Shown here: positions 1 to 10,629 of the stretch, piece after piece
Layout of the letters: the number at the start of each line of letters is the position of its first letter
Numbering within the stretch: the first letter of the stretch is position 1
The notes under the pieces: generated by a model
Databases searched by the model: none
Seen by the model: the letters and a program-made list of their open reading frames with translations, nothing else
What the model was told of the DNA's origin: nothing
NCBI RefSeq assembly: GCF_003952185.1
Contig: NZ_RXFS01000002.1
Span: 558,001 to 622,000, forward strand
DNA: 64,000 bases
Reading direction: 5' to 3'
Source: Variovorax sp. 679
Lineage (GTDB): Bacteria > Pseudomonadota > Gammaproteobacteria > Burkholderiales > Burkholderiaceae_C
Translations under genes and position numbers: made by a program

Positions 1-49
1 GGTGGCGCAGGTGCCTACGCCGGTCTGCCTCGTCTTCGCCTGACCGGGC

Positions 50-1531
50 CTAGCTGGCGCTTCCGCGCGTCAGCATCCGGCCGGCGCGCGCGAGCACCCG
101 GGCCTCGGCCTCGCCGCCACGGTAGGCCAGCACGCCGTTCACGAACACGCGCTCCACGCCCAGGCTCACGCCGTGCGGCTTGTCGTAGGTGGCGGTGTCG
201 GCGATGGTCTCGGGGTCGAACACCACCACGTCGGCCATGGTGCCGGCACGCAGCAGGCCACGGTCGGCGATGCGCAGGTTGCGCGCCGTCATGCCGGTCA
301 TCTTGTGCACCGCCTGCTCCAGCGTGAAGAGCCGTCGCTGGCGCCAGTAGCGCGCGAACACGCGCGGGAAGGCGCCCCACAGGCGCGGATGCGGATGGCG
401 GTCGTGCGGCAGGCCGTCGCTGCCGATCATGGTGAGCGGATGCGAGATGACGCGCTCCACGTCTTCCTCCTGCATCTGGAAGTAGCAGGCACCGCCGGGC
501 TTCAGCCGCAGGCAGGCGTCCTGCTCGCTCACGCCCCACTCGCGCGCGATGTCGGAAATGAGCCGCCCCGTCATCTCCGGATGCGGGTCGGACCAGGTCA
601 GCAGCACGTCGATCACGCCATCGACAAGATCCTCGCGCAGCACGGTGGAGCCGGCCACGTAGGGATACACGTCCATCGCGATCTTCTGGCGCTGCGCGAG
701 CGACTCGATCAGCGGCAGCGTCTCCTTCGTGCGGCCCCAATTGGCAGGGCCGGCGCACTTGTGGTGCGAGATGACGAGCGGCACGCCGGCCTCGAAGGCG
801 CAGTCGCCCGCCTCGTGCAGCGCCTCGATGATCTGCTGCATCTCGCTGCGCAGGTGCGTGGCGTAGACACCGCCGTGGCGGGCCACGACGCGCGCCAGCG
901 CCGTCACCTCCTCGGCGGGCGCGGCAAAAGCTTCTTCGTAGAACAGGCCCGAGGACATGCCGTGCGCCCCGTCGGCCATGCAGCCGTCGAGCAGCGCTTC
1001 CATGCGCGCCAGCTCGTCGGCGCTGGCCGGACGGTCCAGCGCCTCCATCGCGGCGAAGCGCAGCGTGGTGTGGCCGACCAGCGCGGCCACGTTGAGCGCG
1101 GGCTGCGTCGCATCGACGGCCGCACGGTACTCGGCCATGGTCGCATGCTTGAACGAATCGGCACCCAGCAGCGTGAGCGGCGGCAGCGACTGCGGCGTAC
1201 GGTACGGCGCGAGCGAGATGCCGCAGTTGCCCGTCACCACGGTGGTGATGCCCTGCGACACCTTCGGCAGGCACAGCGGGTCGCGCAGCACGATGGCGTC
1301 GTCGTGCGTATGCGCGTCGATGAAGCCGGGGGCGATCACCTTCGCGCGGCAGTCGACGACTTCGACGTCGGCCAGCGCCAGGCCATCGGGCAGCCGCCCG
1401 CGCAGGCCTTCGCCGAGCGCGGCGATGCGGTCGCCCTGCAGCAGCACGTCGCCGGGCCACGAGGGGCCGCCCGAGCCGTCGACCACAAGCCCCGCTTCGA
1501 GCAGAACCGCCTTCTTGTTGCTCTCGCTCAC
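50..1531 (-). CDS. N-acyl-D-amino-acid deacylase (D-aminoacylase)
   Basis: A 493-aa amidohydrolase that would release D-amino acids from N-acyl-D-amino acids in the cytoplasm; the length is typical of the family. Seen: the metal-site motif HTHDD near residues 74-78 after VIAPGFID, the GNCG motif with the zinc-ligand-type Cys near 103, and later HLRSE and SHHK segments carrying further His ligands. Start: a GTG at 1531, preceded by GGAGGGAG and overlapping the RpiR stop by 4 bp (GTGA), which implies translational coupling. The reading frame stays open upstream, but that part is only a shadow of rpiR. It is the last gene of the minus-strand D-amino-acid operon. The family call is firm; the exact acyl and side-chain specificity is not visible. 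Confidence 0.92.
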   Translation of the reverse strand: MSESNKKAVLLEAGLVVDGSGGPSWPGDVLLQGDRIAALGEGLRGRLPDGLALADVEVVDCRAKVIAPGFIDAHTHDDAIVLRDPLCLPKVSQGITTVVTGNCGISLAPYRTPQSLPPLTLLGADSFKHATMAEYRAAVDATQPALNVAALVGHTTLRFAAMEALDRPASADELARMEALLDGCMADGAHGMSSGLFYEEAFAAPAEEVTALARVVARHGGVYATHLRSEMQQIIEALHEAGDCAFEAGVPLVISHHKCAGPANWGRTKETLPLIESLAQRQKIAMDVYPYVAGSTVLREDLVDGVIDVLLTWSDPHPEMTGRLISDIAREWGVSEQDACLRLKPGGACYFQMQEEDVERVISHPLTMIGSDGLPHDRHPHPRLWGAFPRVFARYWRQRRLFTLEQAVHKMTGMTARNLRIADRGLLRAGTMADVVVFDPETIADTATYDKPHGVSLGVERVFVNGVLAYRGGEAEARVLARAGRMLTRGSAS

Positions 1532-2439
1532 GATGCGCTCCCTCCGTCGTTCACGCCGCCGCCGTCCCAGCTCTGCAGCGGGTGTGTGGTGGCGTCGATG
1601 CCGTGGCGCTGGAAGGCCTCGCGCGCGCGCTGCAGGCGCTGCACCGCGGGCTCGCCGCGGCGCTGGGCCACCAGCACGGTGAGGATCTCGATGACCGTGA
1701 GGTGCGTGAGGTAGGCATCGATGCCCACGTGCATCACCGCGTCGTCGGGCACCGAGAGGCCCAGAAGAAAGTCGGCCTTGGCTGCCAGCGCCGTGCCGGG
1801 CCGCGTGAGCGCGACCACCTTGGCGCCCTGCCCGCGCGCGATGTCCACCGCGTCGAGCAGCGAAGGCATGCCGCCCACGTGCGAGATGGCGATGACCACG
1901 CCGCCCGGGCGCTGCGCCGCGCCGGCCACCTGCTGCAGGTGGTAGTCGGCCCACGCGTTGGCCGACAGGCCGAGGCGGAAGAGCCGCGCCTGCAGGTCGT
2001 TGGCCATGAACCACGAGGTGGCGCCCGCGCCGTACAGGTCGACGTGCGGCGCCGCCGCGATGGCGGCAACTGCGCCGTCGAGCACCTGCATGTCGAGCTG
2101 GCCGCGCACTCCGGAAACCGAAGCCGCGGCGCTGCGCGCGATCTTGCCGACCACTTCGTCGGCCGCGTCCTCGATGTTCACGCGGCGGTGCAGCGGCGAG
2201 CCGCCCAGAGCGAGTTCCTGCGCGAGCGCGAGCTTGAATTCGCGCAGGCCGGCAAAGCCCAGGTCGCGGCAGGTGCGCATGATGGTGGGCACCGAGCTGC
2301 GCGAGCGCTCGGCCAGCTGCTCGAAGCTTTCTTCGAGCACGCGGTCGGGGTCTTCGAGGATCAGGTCGAGAATCGCGCGCCGCGTCGCCGGGGCGTCGCC
2401 ACGGACCTCCGCGATTTTCTGAAGCAGGGAGGGAGTCAT
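1528..2439 (-). CDS. MurR/RpiR family transcriptional regulator
   Basis: A 303-aa regulator with an N-terminal helix-turn-helix of the RpiR type (residues about 1-80, with the recognition region LAERSRSSVPTIMRTCRDLGF) followed by a SIS sugar-isomerase fold (about 125-260, containing LYGAGATS and VVIAISHVGG). SIS domains of this family normally sense phosphosugars, but RpiR regulators are also found controlling amino-acid catabolism, as the context suggests here. The gene sits inside the operon it probably controls, 10 bp after the deaminase-like gene and coupled to the D-aminoacylase gene by GTGA. Its likely targets are the two TGAAA-N4-TTTTC sites in the divergent promoter region at 10459-10559. 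The ligand is unknown. Confidence 0.9.
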   Translation of the reverse strand: MTPSLLQKIAEVRGDAPATRRAILDLILEDPDRVLEESFEQLAERSRSSVPTIMRTCRDLGFAGLREFKLALAQELALGGSPLHRRVNIEDAADEVVGKIARSAAASVSGVRGQLDMQVLDGAVAAIAAAPHVDLYGAGATSWFMANDLQARLFRLGLSANAWADYHLQQVAGAAQRPGGVVIAISHVGGMPSLLDAVDIARGQGAKVVALTRPGTALAAKADFLLGLSVPDDAVMHVGIDAYLTHLTVIEILTVLVAQRRGEPAVQRLQRAREAFQRHGIDATTHPLQSWDGGGVNDGGSAS

Positions 2440-2449
2440 CGCAACGTGC

Positions 2450-3751
2450 TCAGAAATGCATGGCGACGGCGTCGCTCACGCGATAGTCGTTCTCGACCAC
2501 GGGCATCCAGTGCCATTTGTCGAAGGTGGTGCAGGGGTGCGAGATGCCGAGGCCGACGCGGTCGCCGACCTTGGGCGCCACGGCTTCCTCGCTCGCGTCC
2601 CAGCGCAGGTAGGCGTGCTGGTCGTTCAGCGCGGTGATCTTCCAGCCGGCGGGCACGTCCTGCGGCTGCAGTTCGCCGCGCGCCGCACGCGCGATGGGCA
2701 CGGGCAGCGAGAGGTCGAAGGAGATGTCGCGCTTGCCCACGGCCAGGATCGCCAGGCCCGGCTCGGGGCGCGACTGCACGGTGGCCCAGACTTCCATCGC
2801 CGGCACCAGGCTTTCGCCGCAGCCGCAGCCCAGGCGCTCGTCGACCGCGCTCACCATGCGCTTGTAGAAGCCGTGGTCGTGCGTCACGTAGCAGCCCGAG
2901 CGCAGCAGGCCGCGCACCGGCGCGCCCAGCGCGGGCTTGAGCCGGCCGGCCACGAGGTCGAAGATGGCCGAGCCGCCGGCCGAGACCAGCACCTCGTCGG
3001 TCTCGAAGAGCTTCTCGGTGTCGCAATGGCGTGCCACGGCTTCCACGCGGTCCATCAGCGCCTTGGCATAGGCCGTATCGGGCTCGCTCTGGCCGGTGGC
3101 GCCCTGCCCTTCGTAGCACTCGATGCCCACGAGCTTGACTGCATCGCTCGCGCGCAGCCTCGTGGCCAGCGCAATGGCCTCCTCGTGCGTGCGGCAGCCG
3201 GTGCGCGCGCCATCCACGCCGATCTCGATCATCACCTCGAAGGGCACGCTCTCGGGACGGCGCTTCGACCATTCCTCGATCAGCCCGAGCTGCGCCAGCG
3301 AATCGACCAGGAACACGATGCGCAGGTCGGCATGCGCGCGCAGCAGCACCTGGATGCCGGCGAGGTCTTCGTCGCTCACCACCTGGTTGGCGATGAGCGT
3401 GCGGCGCGCGCCGGCCGCCACGCCCACGGCAAGTTGCGTGACGGTGGCGAAGGTCAGGCCCCAGGCGCCGGCATCGAGCTGGCGCCGGAAGAGCTGCGGC
3501 GACATGGTGGTCTTGCCGTGCGGCGCGAGGTCGATGCCCCACTCGCGCACGCGCGACTGCATCCACGACAGGTTGTGCTCGAGCGCCTCGCGCTTGAGCA
3601 CGGCCAGCGGCAGCGGCAGGTCGCCGGCCAGCACGTTCCAGCCGGCGGCGCCGATCTCGCTGCGGCGGCGCGGCGCCTGGGTGCGCGGGTAACCCTTGAA
3701 GTTGCTGCCCAGCAGCGGGTCGGTGAAGTCGTTGGCGGCGGTCATGTTCAT
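2450..3751 (-). CDS. PLP-dependent D-serine dehydratase/D-threonine aldolase-like amino acid deaminase
   Basis: A 433-aa fold-III PLP enzyme. An alanine-racemase-like N-terminal barrel carries the presumed PLP lysine in PHGKTTM (about residue 95). The C-terminal beta domain holds the [12 protein letters not shown] segment, whose His and Cys match the zinc site of eukaryotic-type D-serine dehydratases. The family dehydrates or cleaves beta-hydroxy D-amino acids; the precise substrate here is inferred only as D-amino acids released by the neighbouring D-aminoacylase. Start: ATG at 3751, overlapping the upstream ATPase stop (ATGA); a second in-frame ATG lies at 3745. An enzyme of this type yields enamine/imine intermediates, which fits the divergent RidA gene at 10630. 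Confidence 0.85.
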   Translation of the reverse strand: MNMTAANDFTDPLLGSNFKGYPRTQAPRRRSEIGAAGWNVLAGDLPLPLAVLKREALEHNLSWMQSRVREWGIDLAPHGKTTMSPQLFRRQLDAGAWGLTFATVTQLAVGVAAGARRTLIANQVVSDEDLAGIQVLLRAHADLRIVFLVDSLAQLGLIEEWSKRRPESVPFEVMIEIGVDGARTGCRTHEEAIALATRLRASDAVKLVGIECYEGQGATGQSEPDTAYAKALMDRVEAVARHCDTEKLFETDEVLVSAGGSAIFDLVAGRLKPALGAPVRGLLRSGCYVTHDHGFYKRMVSAVDERLGCGCGESLVPAMEVWATVQSRPEPGLAILAVGKRDISFDLSLPVPIARAARGELQPQDVPAGWKITALNDQHAYLRWDASEEAVAPKVGDRVGLGISHPCTTFDKWHWMPVVENDYRVSDAVAMHF

Positions 3752-4733
3752 GCAGCGATGTTGGAGATAAGTTCTTTGCGGATGCAGGCGCTGTAGTGTC
3801 CCGCCGAAATCTCTTCGAGCGGCGGAACGGTCTGTGCGCAGGCTTCGATGGCATGCGGGCAGCGTGTGCGGAACACGCAGCCCGAAGGCGGCGAAATGGG
3901 GCTCGGGATGTCGCCCTTGAGCGCGATGCGCTCGGTCGCCATCTCGGGGTCGGGCTTCGGGCTCGCGGCCAGCAGCGCCCGTGTGTAGGGGTGCGAGGGG
4001 CGCTCGAACAGCTCCTCGGTGGTGGCGACTTCCATCACCTTGCCGAGATACAGCACCACCACGCGGTCGCACAGGTACTCGACCACGTCGAGATCGTGCG
4101 AAATGAAAAGCATCGTCAGGCCCAGCCGCTCGCGCAGGTCGGCCAGCAGGTTGATGACCTGCGACTGGATCGACACGTCGAGCGCCGACAGCGGCTCGTC
4201 GGCCACGATGAACTCGGGCTCCACGGCCAGCGCGCGCGCCACGCCGATGCGCTGGCGCTGCCCGCCCGAGAACTCGTGCGGAAAGCGGTTCGCATGCTCG
4301 GCGCGCAGGCCCACGGTCTCGAGCAGTTCGGCAATGCGCTTGTCGCGCGCCGCAGCGCCCTTGTGCAGGCCGTGCGTGGACAGCGCCTCGCCGAGGATCG
4401 CGCTGATGCGCATCTTCGGGTTCAGGCTGGCGTACGGGTCTTGAAAAATGATCTGCAGCTTGCTGCGCAGCTTGCGCATGCGCTCGCCCGACAGCGCGCC
4501 GATGTCGTCGCCGCGGTAGAGCACCTGGCCGTCGCTGCGCTCCAGCAGGCGCAGCACGGTGCGCCCGATGGTGCTCTTGCCCGAGCCCGATTCGCCGACC
4601 AGACCCAGCGTCTCGCCGGGCTGGATCGCGAACGAAACGTCGTCCACGGCGCGCACCGGGCGGTCGCTGCTGCCGAAGTACTTCTTGAGTCCGCGGACTT
4701 CGATGAGGGGGGAGGAAGAAGAAGCAACGGCGG

Positions 4734-4737
<4 letters not shown>
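3748..4737 (-). CDS. Oligopeptide/dipeptide ABC transporter ATPase (DppF/OppF type)
   Basis: A 329-aa ABC ATPase that would power the permease pair encoded upstream. Seen: Walker [13 protein letters not shown] signature SGGQRQR, Walker [13 protein letters not shown] and the switch His in FISHDL. The C-terminal oligo_HPY extension has the spaced cysteines of [14 protein letters not shown] plus a last SACIR, typical of Dpp/Opp ATPases, some of which bind a 4Fe-4S cluster. It overlaps the second ATPase gene by ATGA at its start and the deaminase-like gene by ATGA at its end. The substrate is inferred from the operon to be N-acyl-D-amino acids or D-residue-containing peptides. Confidence 0.93.
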
Positions 4738-5773
<1,036 letters not shown>

Positions 5774-5774
<1 letters not shown>

Positions 5775-6613
5775 CACGAGGTCTTCTTGAGCTTGGGGTC
5801 GAGCAGGTCGCGCACGCCGTCACCCAGCAGTTGCAGCGACAGCGCCGTGAAGATGATCGCGAGCCCCGGGAACAGCACCACCCAGAAGGCCTGGTGCGCG
5901 TACTGCTGGCTGCCCGCGACCATGGTGCCCCAGGTCGGGATCTCGGGCGGCACGCCGACGCCGAGGAACGAGAGCCCCGCTTCCGCCAGGATGGCGTAGG
6001 CGAAGATGAACGACACCTGCACCAGGATCGGCGACATCAGGCTCGGCAATATGTGCCGCCACAGGATGCGCGAAGTGCGCACGCCCAGCGCGCGCACCGC
6101 CTCCACGAACAGCAGCTCGCGCACCACCAGCGTAGAGGCCCGCACCACGCGCGCCACGCGCGGCGTGTAGACCAGCACCAGCGCCAGCACCGTGTTGATA
6201 AGCGATGGCCCGAGGATGGCCACCAGCGCGATGGCCAGCAGGATGTCGGGGAAGGACATCATCGCGTCGACCACGCGCATCAGCGGCGCGTCGAGCCGGC
6301 GGAAGAAGCCGGCCATCAGGCCCAGCGCGGTGCCGGCGATCACGGCGCCCAGCGCGGTGAGCGCGGCGATGGCCAGCGAGTAGCGTGCGCCGTGGACGAT
6401 GCGCGAATACAGGTCGCGGCCCAGTTCGTCGGTGCCGAGCAGGTGCTCGGCGCTGGGCGCCTTCAGGCGCTCCAGCACGGCCGTGTCGTTGGGATCGATG
6501 GAGGCGAACAGCGGTGCGCCGATGGCCATGACGGCGATCACCAGCAGCACCAGCGCGGACACCAGCACGATGCGACGGTGCATCAACTGGCGGAGCATTC
6601 GGGGCATTTGCAT
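5774..6613 (-). CDS. ABC transporter permease, DppC/OppC type
   Basis: A 279-aa inner-membrane permease. The N-terminus has a first hydrophobic helix (about residues 13-34), a short periplasmic segment with the [15 protein letters not shown] motif typical of DppC/OppC proteins, then five more hydrophobic helices. The EAVRALG cytoplasmic loop contacts the ATPases (EAA-type motif). Start ATG at 6613 is 5 bp after the partner permease stop; another ATG two codons in is possible. The open frame continuing upstream is a shadow of the DppB-type gene. Confidence 0.92.
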
Positions 6614-6618
6614 TTTTC

Positions 6619-7572
6619 TCAGACCTTCACGCGCGGATCGACGACGGCGTACAGCAGGTCGATGGAGAAATTGATGAGCACGTAGATCGCGGCGATCACG
6701 AGCAACGCACCCTGGATGACCGGGTAGTCGCGCCGCAGCACCGCGCTGACCACGAGATTGCCCACGCCCGGCAGGCCGAACACGGTCTCGGTGATGACGG
6801 CGCCGCCGATCATCAGAGCCACCGTGAGGCCGATCACCGTGACGATGGGCACCAGCGCATTGCGCAGCGCGTGCTTGAGCACCACGGTGCGCTCGCTCAA
6901 ACCCTTGGAGCGGGCGGTGCGCACGTAGTCCTCGCCCAGCACGTCGAGCATCGAGGCACGCGTGAAGCGGATGATGAGCGCCGAATTCAGCAGGCCCAGC
7001 ACGGTCGCCGGCAGCACCAGCGAATGCAGCCGCTCGGCGAACGGCGCATCGGGCGCGCCGTAGCCCGACACCGGGAACCAGCCGAAGGACACGGCGAAGA
7101 TCTGGATCAGCACGATGCCCAGCCAGAAGCTCGGGATGCTCGCGCCCAGCATCGCGATGCCGGTGAAGAGCTGGTCGACCACCCGCCCCCGGAACACGGC
7201 GGAGACGATGCCGCAGGGCACGCCGATCAGGGCCGCGATGGCCACCGCCATCAGCGCGAGCAGCGTGGTGGGTTCGGAGCGCTCCCACAGCGCCTGCGTC
7301 ACGGGGCGCTGCAGGAAGATCGACTGGCCGAGGTTGCCCTGGAGCACCTCGCGCAGCCAGTAGCCGAACTGCACGGGCAGCGGCTTGTCGAGGCCGTATT
7401 CCTTCTGCACGCGGGCGATGTCGGCGGCGGTGGCCTGGTCGCCCAGCAGCACCGAGACCGGGTCGCCCGAGGCGGCGCGCGTGAGCACGAAGACGAGCAC
7501 CGCCACGATGGCGAGCACGACCAGCATGCCCGCGGCGCGGGAGGCGATGTAGCGGAAAAGCGATTTCTTCAT
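6619..7572 (-). CDS. ABC transporter permease, DppB/OppB type
   Basis: A 317-aa inner-membrane permease with the DppB layout: an N-terminal helix (about residues 12-32), a long periplasmic stretch beginning GDPVSVLLG, then five helices. The coupling loop reads YVRTARSKGLSERTVV (the family EAA motif). The protein ends in the typical LYAVVDPRVKV tail. The start ATG overlaps the stop of the upstream lactonase-like gene by one base (TGATG), so the propeller protein is translated as part of this transport operon. Confidence 0.92.
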   Translation of the reverse strand: MKKSLFRYIASRAAGMLVVLAIVAVLVFVLTRAASGDPVSVLLGDQATAADIARVQKEYGLDKPLPVQFGYWLREVLQGNLGQSIFLQRPVTQALWERSEPTTLLALMAVAIAALIGVPCGIVSAVFRGRVVDQLFTGIAMLGASIPSFWLGIVLIQIFAVSFGWFPVSGYGAPDAPFAERLHSLVLPATVLGLLNSALIIRFTRASMLDVLGEDYVRTARSKGLSERTVVLKHALRNALVPIVTVIGLTVALMIGGAVITETVFGLPGVGNLVVSAVLRRDYPVIQGALLVIAAIYVLINFSIDLLYAVVDPRVKV

Positions 7573-8831
7573 CACGCGGAAAACTCGATGGCTGCCGCGC
7601 TGCCCACCGCGACGTACTGGCCCGTGAACTGGATGTCGCCACCCTTCACGCGGAAGACGGTCACGTTGTCGCCCTGCTTGTTGTGGCACACGTAGAGGAA
7701 GCGGCCACTCGGGTCGAGCGTGCAGCTGCGCGGGTAGTTGCCGCGCGACCACTCCTCGCGCACCAGTGTGGGCGCGCCGGTGCGGGCGTCGACCTTGAAG
7801 ATCGAGATCGAGTCGTGCAGCCGGTTGAGCGACACGAAGTGCTGGCCGTCCGGCAGCATGCGGATGCCCGATGCGTAGCTGGTGCCCTTGAAGCCCTTGG
7901 GCAGCGCCGACGTCTCGCTCACCAGCGTGAGCACGCCGGTGGCGCTGTCGTAGCGCATGAAGGCGATGGTCGATGCCTCTTCGTTCACCAGGTAGAACCA
8001 CTTGCCGTTCGGATGGAACACGAAGTGGCGCGCACCGGAGCTTTCCGACACGGCCACCGTGCTCGGCTGGCTCAGCACGCCGGTGATGCGGTCGAAGCGA
8101 TACGAGATGACGCGGTCGAGCCCCAGGTCGGCCACCAGCACGAAGTCGCCCTTCGGATCGGCATGCACCATGTGGGCGTGCGGGCCGTCGTGGTCGCTGG
8201 TGGCGAAGCCTTCGTGCGAGCGTGCAGCCTGCGGCACCACGTCGGCGCCGGGCTTGCAGGGCGTGGACGCGCCGCAGGCTTCCACGTCCTTGTAGACGAC
8301 GGCTGCAACGCCGGCATCGGGCGTGCCGTCGGCGCGCAGCGCGAGAACGCTGACATCGCCGCTCGCGTAGTTGGCCGTGAACAGAAAGCGCCCATCGGGG
8401 TGCACGCTGATGTAGGCCGGGTCCTTGCCGCCACAGGGCGTTTCGGAGACGAAAGTCAGCGCACCGTTCGCGCCGATGCGGAAGGCCGAGACCGAGCCGG
8501 CCTCGAACTCGTTGGCCGCGTAGAGCATCGGCAGCTTCGGATGGCGCGCGAGCGAGGCGGGGTTGCGCAGCTTCGCGCCCTCGCCCGTGCTGGCCACGGC
8601 CGCCGGTGCGCCGGGAATCGGCTTGAGAGCGCCGGTGGCGCTGTCGAGCACGAACTGGTGCACTCCCAGTCCGCGCCCGCCGCGCCACGGCTTGCCGCCG
8701 TCGCTGTAGGTTCCGACATAGGCGTAGACAGGGCCGGAGGTGGCAGCCTGAACGGTGGAGGCCGTGAGGCCCAGGGCTCCGAGGCCGGAGGCCAGTGCGC
8801 TGGCTTGCAGAAGTTGGCGACGCGATGGCAT
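7572..8831 (-). CDS. Tat-exported lactonase-type seven-bladed beta-propeller protein
   Basis: A 419-aa protein of the 6-phosphogluconolactonase-like (YbhE/Pgl, lactonase_7-bladed) family. The N-terminus has a twin-arginine signal (MPSRRQLLQ, a hydrophobic core, then AQA-type processing near TVQAATS, about residue 30), so it should fold in the cytoplasm and be exported. The body shows repeated propeller strands such as YAYVGTYSDG, ISVHPDGRFLFTANY, FVFHPNGKWFYLVNE and CTLDPSGRFLYVCHN. A lactonase-like propeller inside a peptide-uptake operon is unexpected; it could instead hydrolyse or bind a periplasmic substrate. The enzymatic role is unproven. Confidence 0.82.
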   Translation of the reverse strand: MPSRRQLLQASALASGLGALGLTASTVQAATSGPVYAYVGTYSDGGKPWRGGRGLGVHQFVLDSATGALKPIPGAPAAVASTGEGAKLRNPASLARHPKLPMLYAANEFEAGSVSAFRIGANGALTFVSETPCGGKDPAYISVHPDGRFLFTANYASGDVSVLALRADGTPDAGVAAVVYKDVEACGASTPCKPGADVVPQAARSHEGFATSDHDGPHAHMVHADPKGDFVLVADLGLDRVISYRFDRITGVLSQPSTVAVSESSGARHFVFHPNGKWFYLVNEEASTIAFMRYDSATGVLTLVSETSALPKGFKGTSYASGIRMLPDGQHFVSLNRLHDSISIFKVDARTGAPTLVREEWSRGNYPRSCTLDPSGRFLYVCHNKQGDNVTVFRVKGGDIQFTGQYVAVGSAAAIEFSA

Positions 8832-8852
8832 GGCTTTGTTCCCGGCGTCTTC

Positions 8853-10427
8853 TTACTTGATCTGCGCGTTCCAGAAGAACGGCCAGGTCGCGGGCTGGTA
8901 GTTGTCCAGCGCCGGGCTCTTGGCCGAGAGGCCGTTGAACTTGCCGACGTTGATGTACGGCACCTCGTCGTACACCACCTGCTGCACCTTGCCCCACAGC
9001 GCGCCGCGCTTGGCCGGGTCGCTCTCGACGTTGAAGGCCTGCAGTGCCGTCTTCTTGGCGGGCGAGTCCCACCAGCCGGGCGCGCCGTCGCCGAGCTGCG
9101 GCGGCGAGAGCATCGGCTCGGGGAACTGGCCCGAGTGGGTGACGTAGATGTCCCACAGCTTGGCGTCGTTGCGGCGCTGCACCAGCGTGGCCCAGTCGAC
9201 CACGTTGAGGTCGACCTTGAAGCCGGCGCGCTTGAGCTGCTCGGCCATCAGCAGGGCCATGTTGTAGTGGAAGTCGTACTGGCGGCTGGTCAGCACGCGG
9301 ATCGGCTCGCCCTTGTAGCCGGCCTTGGCAGCGGCTTCCTTGGCCTTGGCGGCGTTGCGCTGGTTGTACTGGTCGGCGCCTGCGGCCGAGTAGAACGGTG
9401 AGCCCTTCGGGAAGTGGTTGCCCTCGGCCGTGAAGAAGCGCGTGTCGCCGAAGCCGGCGGCGAGCATCTCGCCTTCGCCCAGCGCGATCTGGATCGCCTG
9501 GCGCACCGGCTGGCTGGCGGCCACGCCTTCCTTCGTGTTGAGCACGAGGTACGGGAAGCCGAACGAGGGCGTCATGATCGGCACGGTCTTGCCGCCCGAC
9601 TTCTCCAGGCGCGGAAGCGCTTCCACTGGCAGCAGGTCGGCGAAGTCGTACTGGCCGGCCAGCGCGCCTTCGACGCGCGTGCTGGCGTTGGGCACGGGCA
9701 CGAAGCGCAGTTCTTCGATGGCCGCCTCGCGCTTGCCGCCGTAGCCGCTGGCGGCCTCCTTGCGCGCGCTGTACTTGTCGAAGCGCGTGAGCAGCACGAA
9801 CTGGTCGGGGCGGCGCTCCTTGAACTTGTAGGGGCCGGTGCCGACGAAGTCCTTCAGCGGCGAGGCGATGGAGTCCTTGGCCATGATGGCTGCCATGCCG
9901 CTGGGCAGCGCGAGCTGCGAGAGCAGCGGCGCGTAGGGTTCCTTCAGCACGATCTCGACCGCCAGCGGGCCCTTGGCCTTGAGGCTGTCGACTTCCTTGC
10001 CCACGGCCTTGCCGCGCGGCGACTGGTCCATCCAGCGCTGCAGGCTGGCCACCACGTCGTCGGCGGTGAGCTCACGGCCGCTGTGCAGCATCACGCCCTT
10101 GCGCAGAGTGATGGCGTAGGTCTTGCCGTCGGCGGAGATCTTCGGCATGCCCTCGGCCAGCATCGGCACCACGTTCCACTTGGCGTCGAAGGTGTAGAGC
10201 GTCTCGTAGACGTGCTGCATGATGGTTCCGACCAGGTCGGCGGTGGAAGCCATCGGGTCGAGCGTCTGCGGCTCGGCCACCATCGCCAGCGTGGCGAAGT
10301 TGCGCGGACCCTGTGCGTGGGCGCCCTGGTAGGGCAGCGCGGCGCACAGCATCGCGAGCAGGGAGGCGCCCAGCAGGCTGCGTTTGGACAGCTTGGGCAG
10401 ACACTGGGCAAGACCGGCGTGGGGCAT
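8853..10427 (-). CDS. ABC transporter periplasmic peptide-binding protein (DppA/OppA, SBP family 5)
   Basis: A 524-aa solute-binding protein. It has an N-terminal signal peptide (basic KRS followed by LLGASLLAMLCAALP, cleaved after AHA near residue 39), then a family-5 body: EPQTLDPMASTAD, the YETLYTFD strand, and LTADDVVASLQRW near 115-130. Start: ATG at 10427 rather than one five codons earlier, because AAGGAG lies 6 bp upstream of it. It is the first gene of the minus-strand operon and should deliver the substrate to the two permeases. The ligand is inferred from the downstream D-aminoacylase and deaminase, not seen. Confidence 0.92.
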   Translation of the reverse strand: MPHAGLAQCLPKLSKRSLLGASLLAMLCAALPYQGAHAQGPRNFATLAMVAEPQTLDPMASTADLVGTIMQHVYETLYTFDAKWNVVPMLAEGMPKISADGKTYAITLRKGVMLHSGRELTADDVVASLQRWMDQSPRGKAVGKEVDSLKAKGPLAVEIVLKEPYAPLLSQLALPSGMAAIMAKDSIASPLKDFVGTGPYKFKERRPDQFVLLTRFDKYSARKEAASGYGGKREAAIEELRFVPVPNASTRVEGALAGQYDFADLLPVEALPRLEKSGGKTVPIMTPSFGFPYLVLNTKEGVAASQPVRQAIQIALGEGEMLAAGFGDTRFFTAEGNHFPKGSPFYSAAGADQYNQRNAAKAKEAAAKAGYKGEPIRVLTSRQYDFHYNMALLMAEQLKRAGFKVDLNVVDWATLVQRRNDAKLWDIYVTHSGQFPEPMLSPPQLGDGAPGWWDSPAKKTALQAFNVESDPAKRGALWGKVQQVVYDEVPYINVGKFNGLSAKSPALDNYQPATWPFFWNAQIK

Positions 10428-10458
10428 GGGGAACTCCTTCATGAGGCGGGCTGGTTTG

Positions 10459-10472
10459 TGAAAGAAATTTTC
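10459..10472. promoter_or_regulatory. Candidate RpiR operator, copy 1
   Basis: TGAAAGAAATTTTC lies 32 bp upstream of the solute-binding-protein start. Its core AGAAA-T-TTTCT is a perfect odd-centred palindrome. It has the same TGAAA-N4-TTTTC layout as the site at 10543. Assignment to the RpiR regulator of this operon is inference from shared sequence and position. Confidence 0.45.
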
Positions 10473-10540
10473 TCTTCGGCCCGGACTTTGAAGCAGTATT
10501 CATGCCTAATCATCCGTGTTAACCCTCGTTCAGGGGTTAT

Positions 10541-10559
10541 TTTGAAATAGATTTTCAAA
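10541..10559. promoter_or_regulatory. Candidate RpiR operator, copy 2
   Basis: A perfect 7-bp inverted repeat, TTTGAAA and TTTCAAA, separated by 5 bp. It contains TGAAATAGATTTTC, which matches copy 1 in its TGAAA and TTTTC half-sites. It lies 84 bp from copy 1 and 70 bp upstream of the RidA start, so the pair could control both divergent transcripts, possibly through looping. AT-rich palindromes of this kind are common for RpiR-family regulators. Confidence 0.5.
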
Positions 10560-10629
10560 TCAGAGGGATACTCGCGGCGCGTTTCCGCTCTTTCCGTTTC
10601 TCTTTCCTTTCATCACACAAGGAGTTCCC

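Noticed and set aside
2..43. A 13-codon open frame at the window edge ending in TGA, possibly the tail of a plus-strand gene convergent with the D-aminoacylase gene.
   Set aside because: Too short to support a product; nothing upstream is visible.
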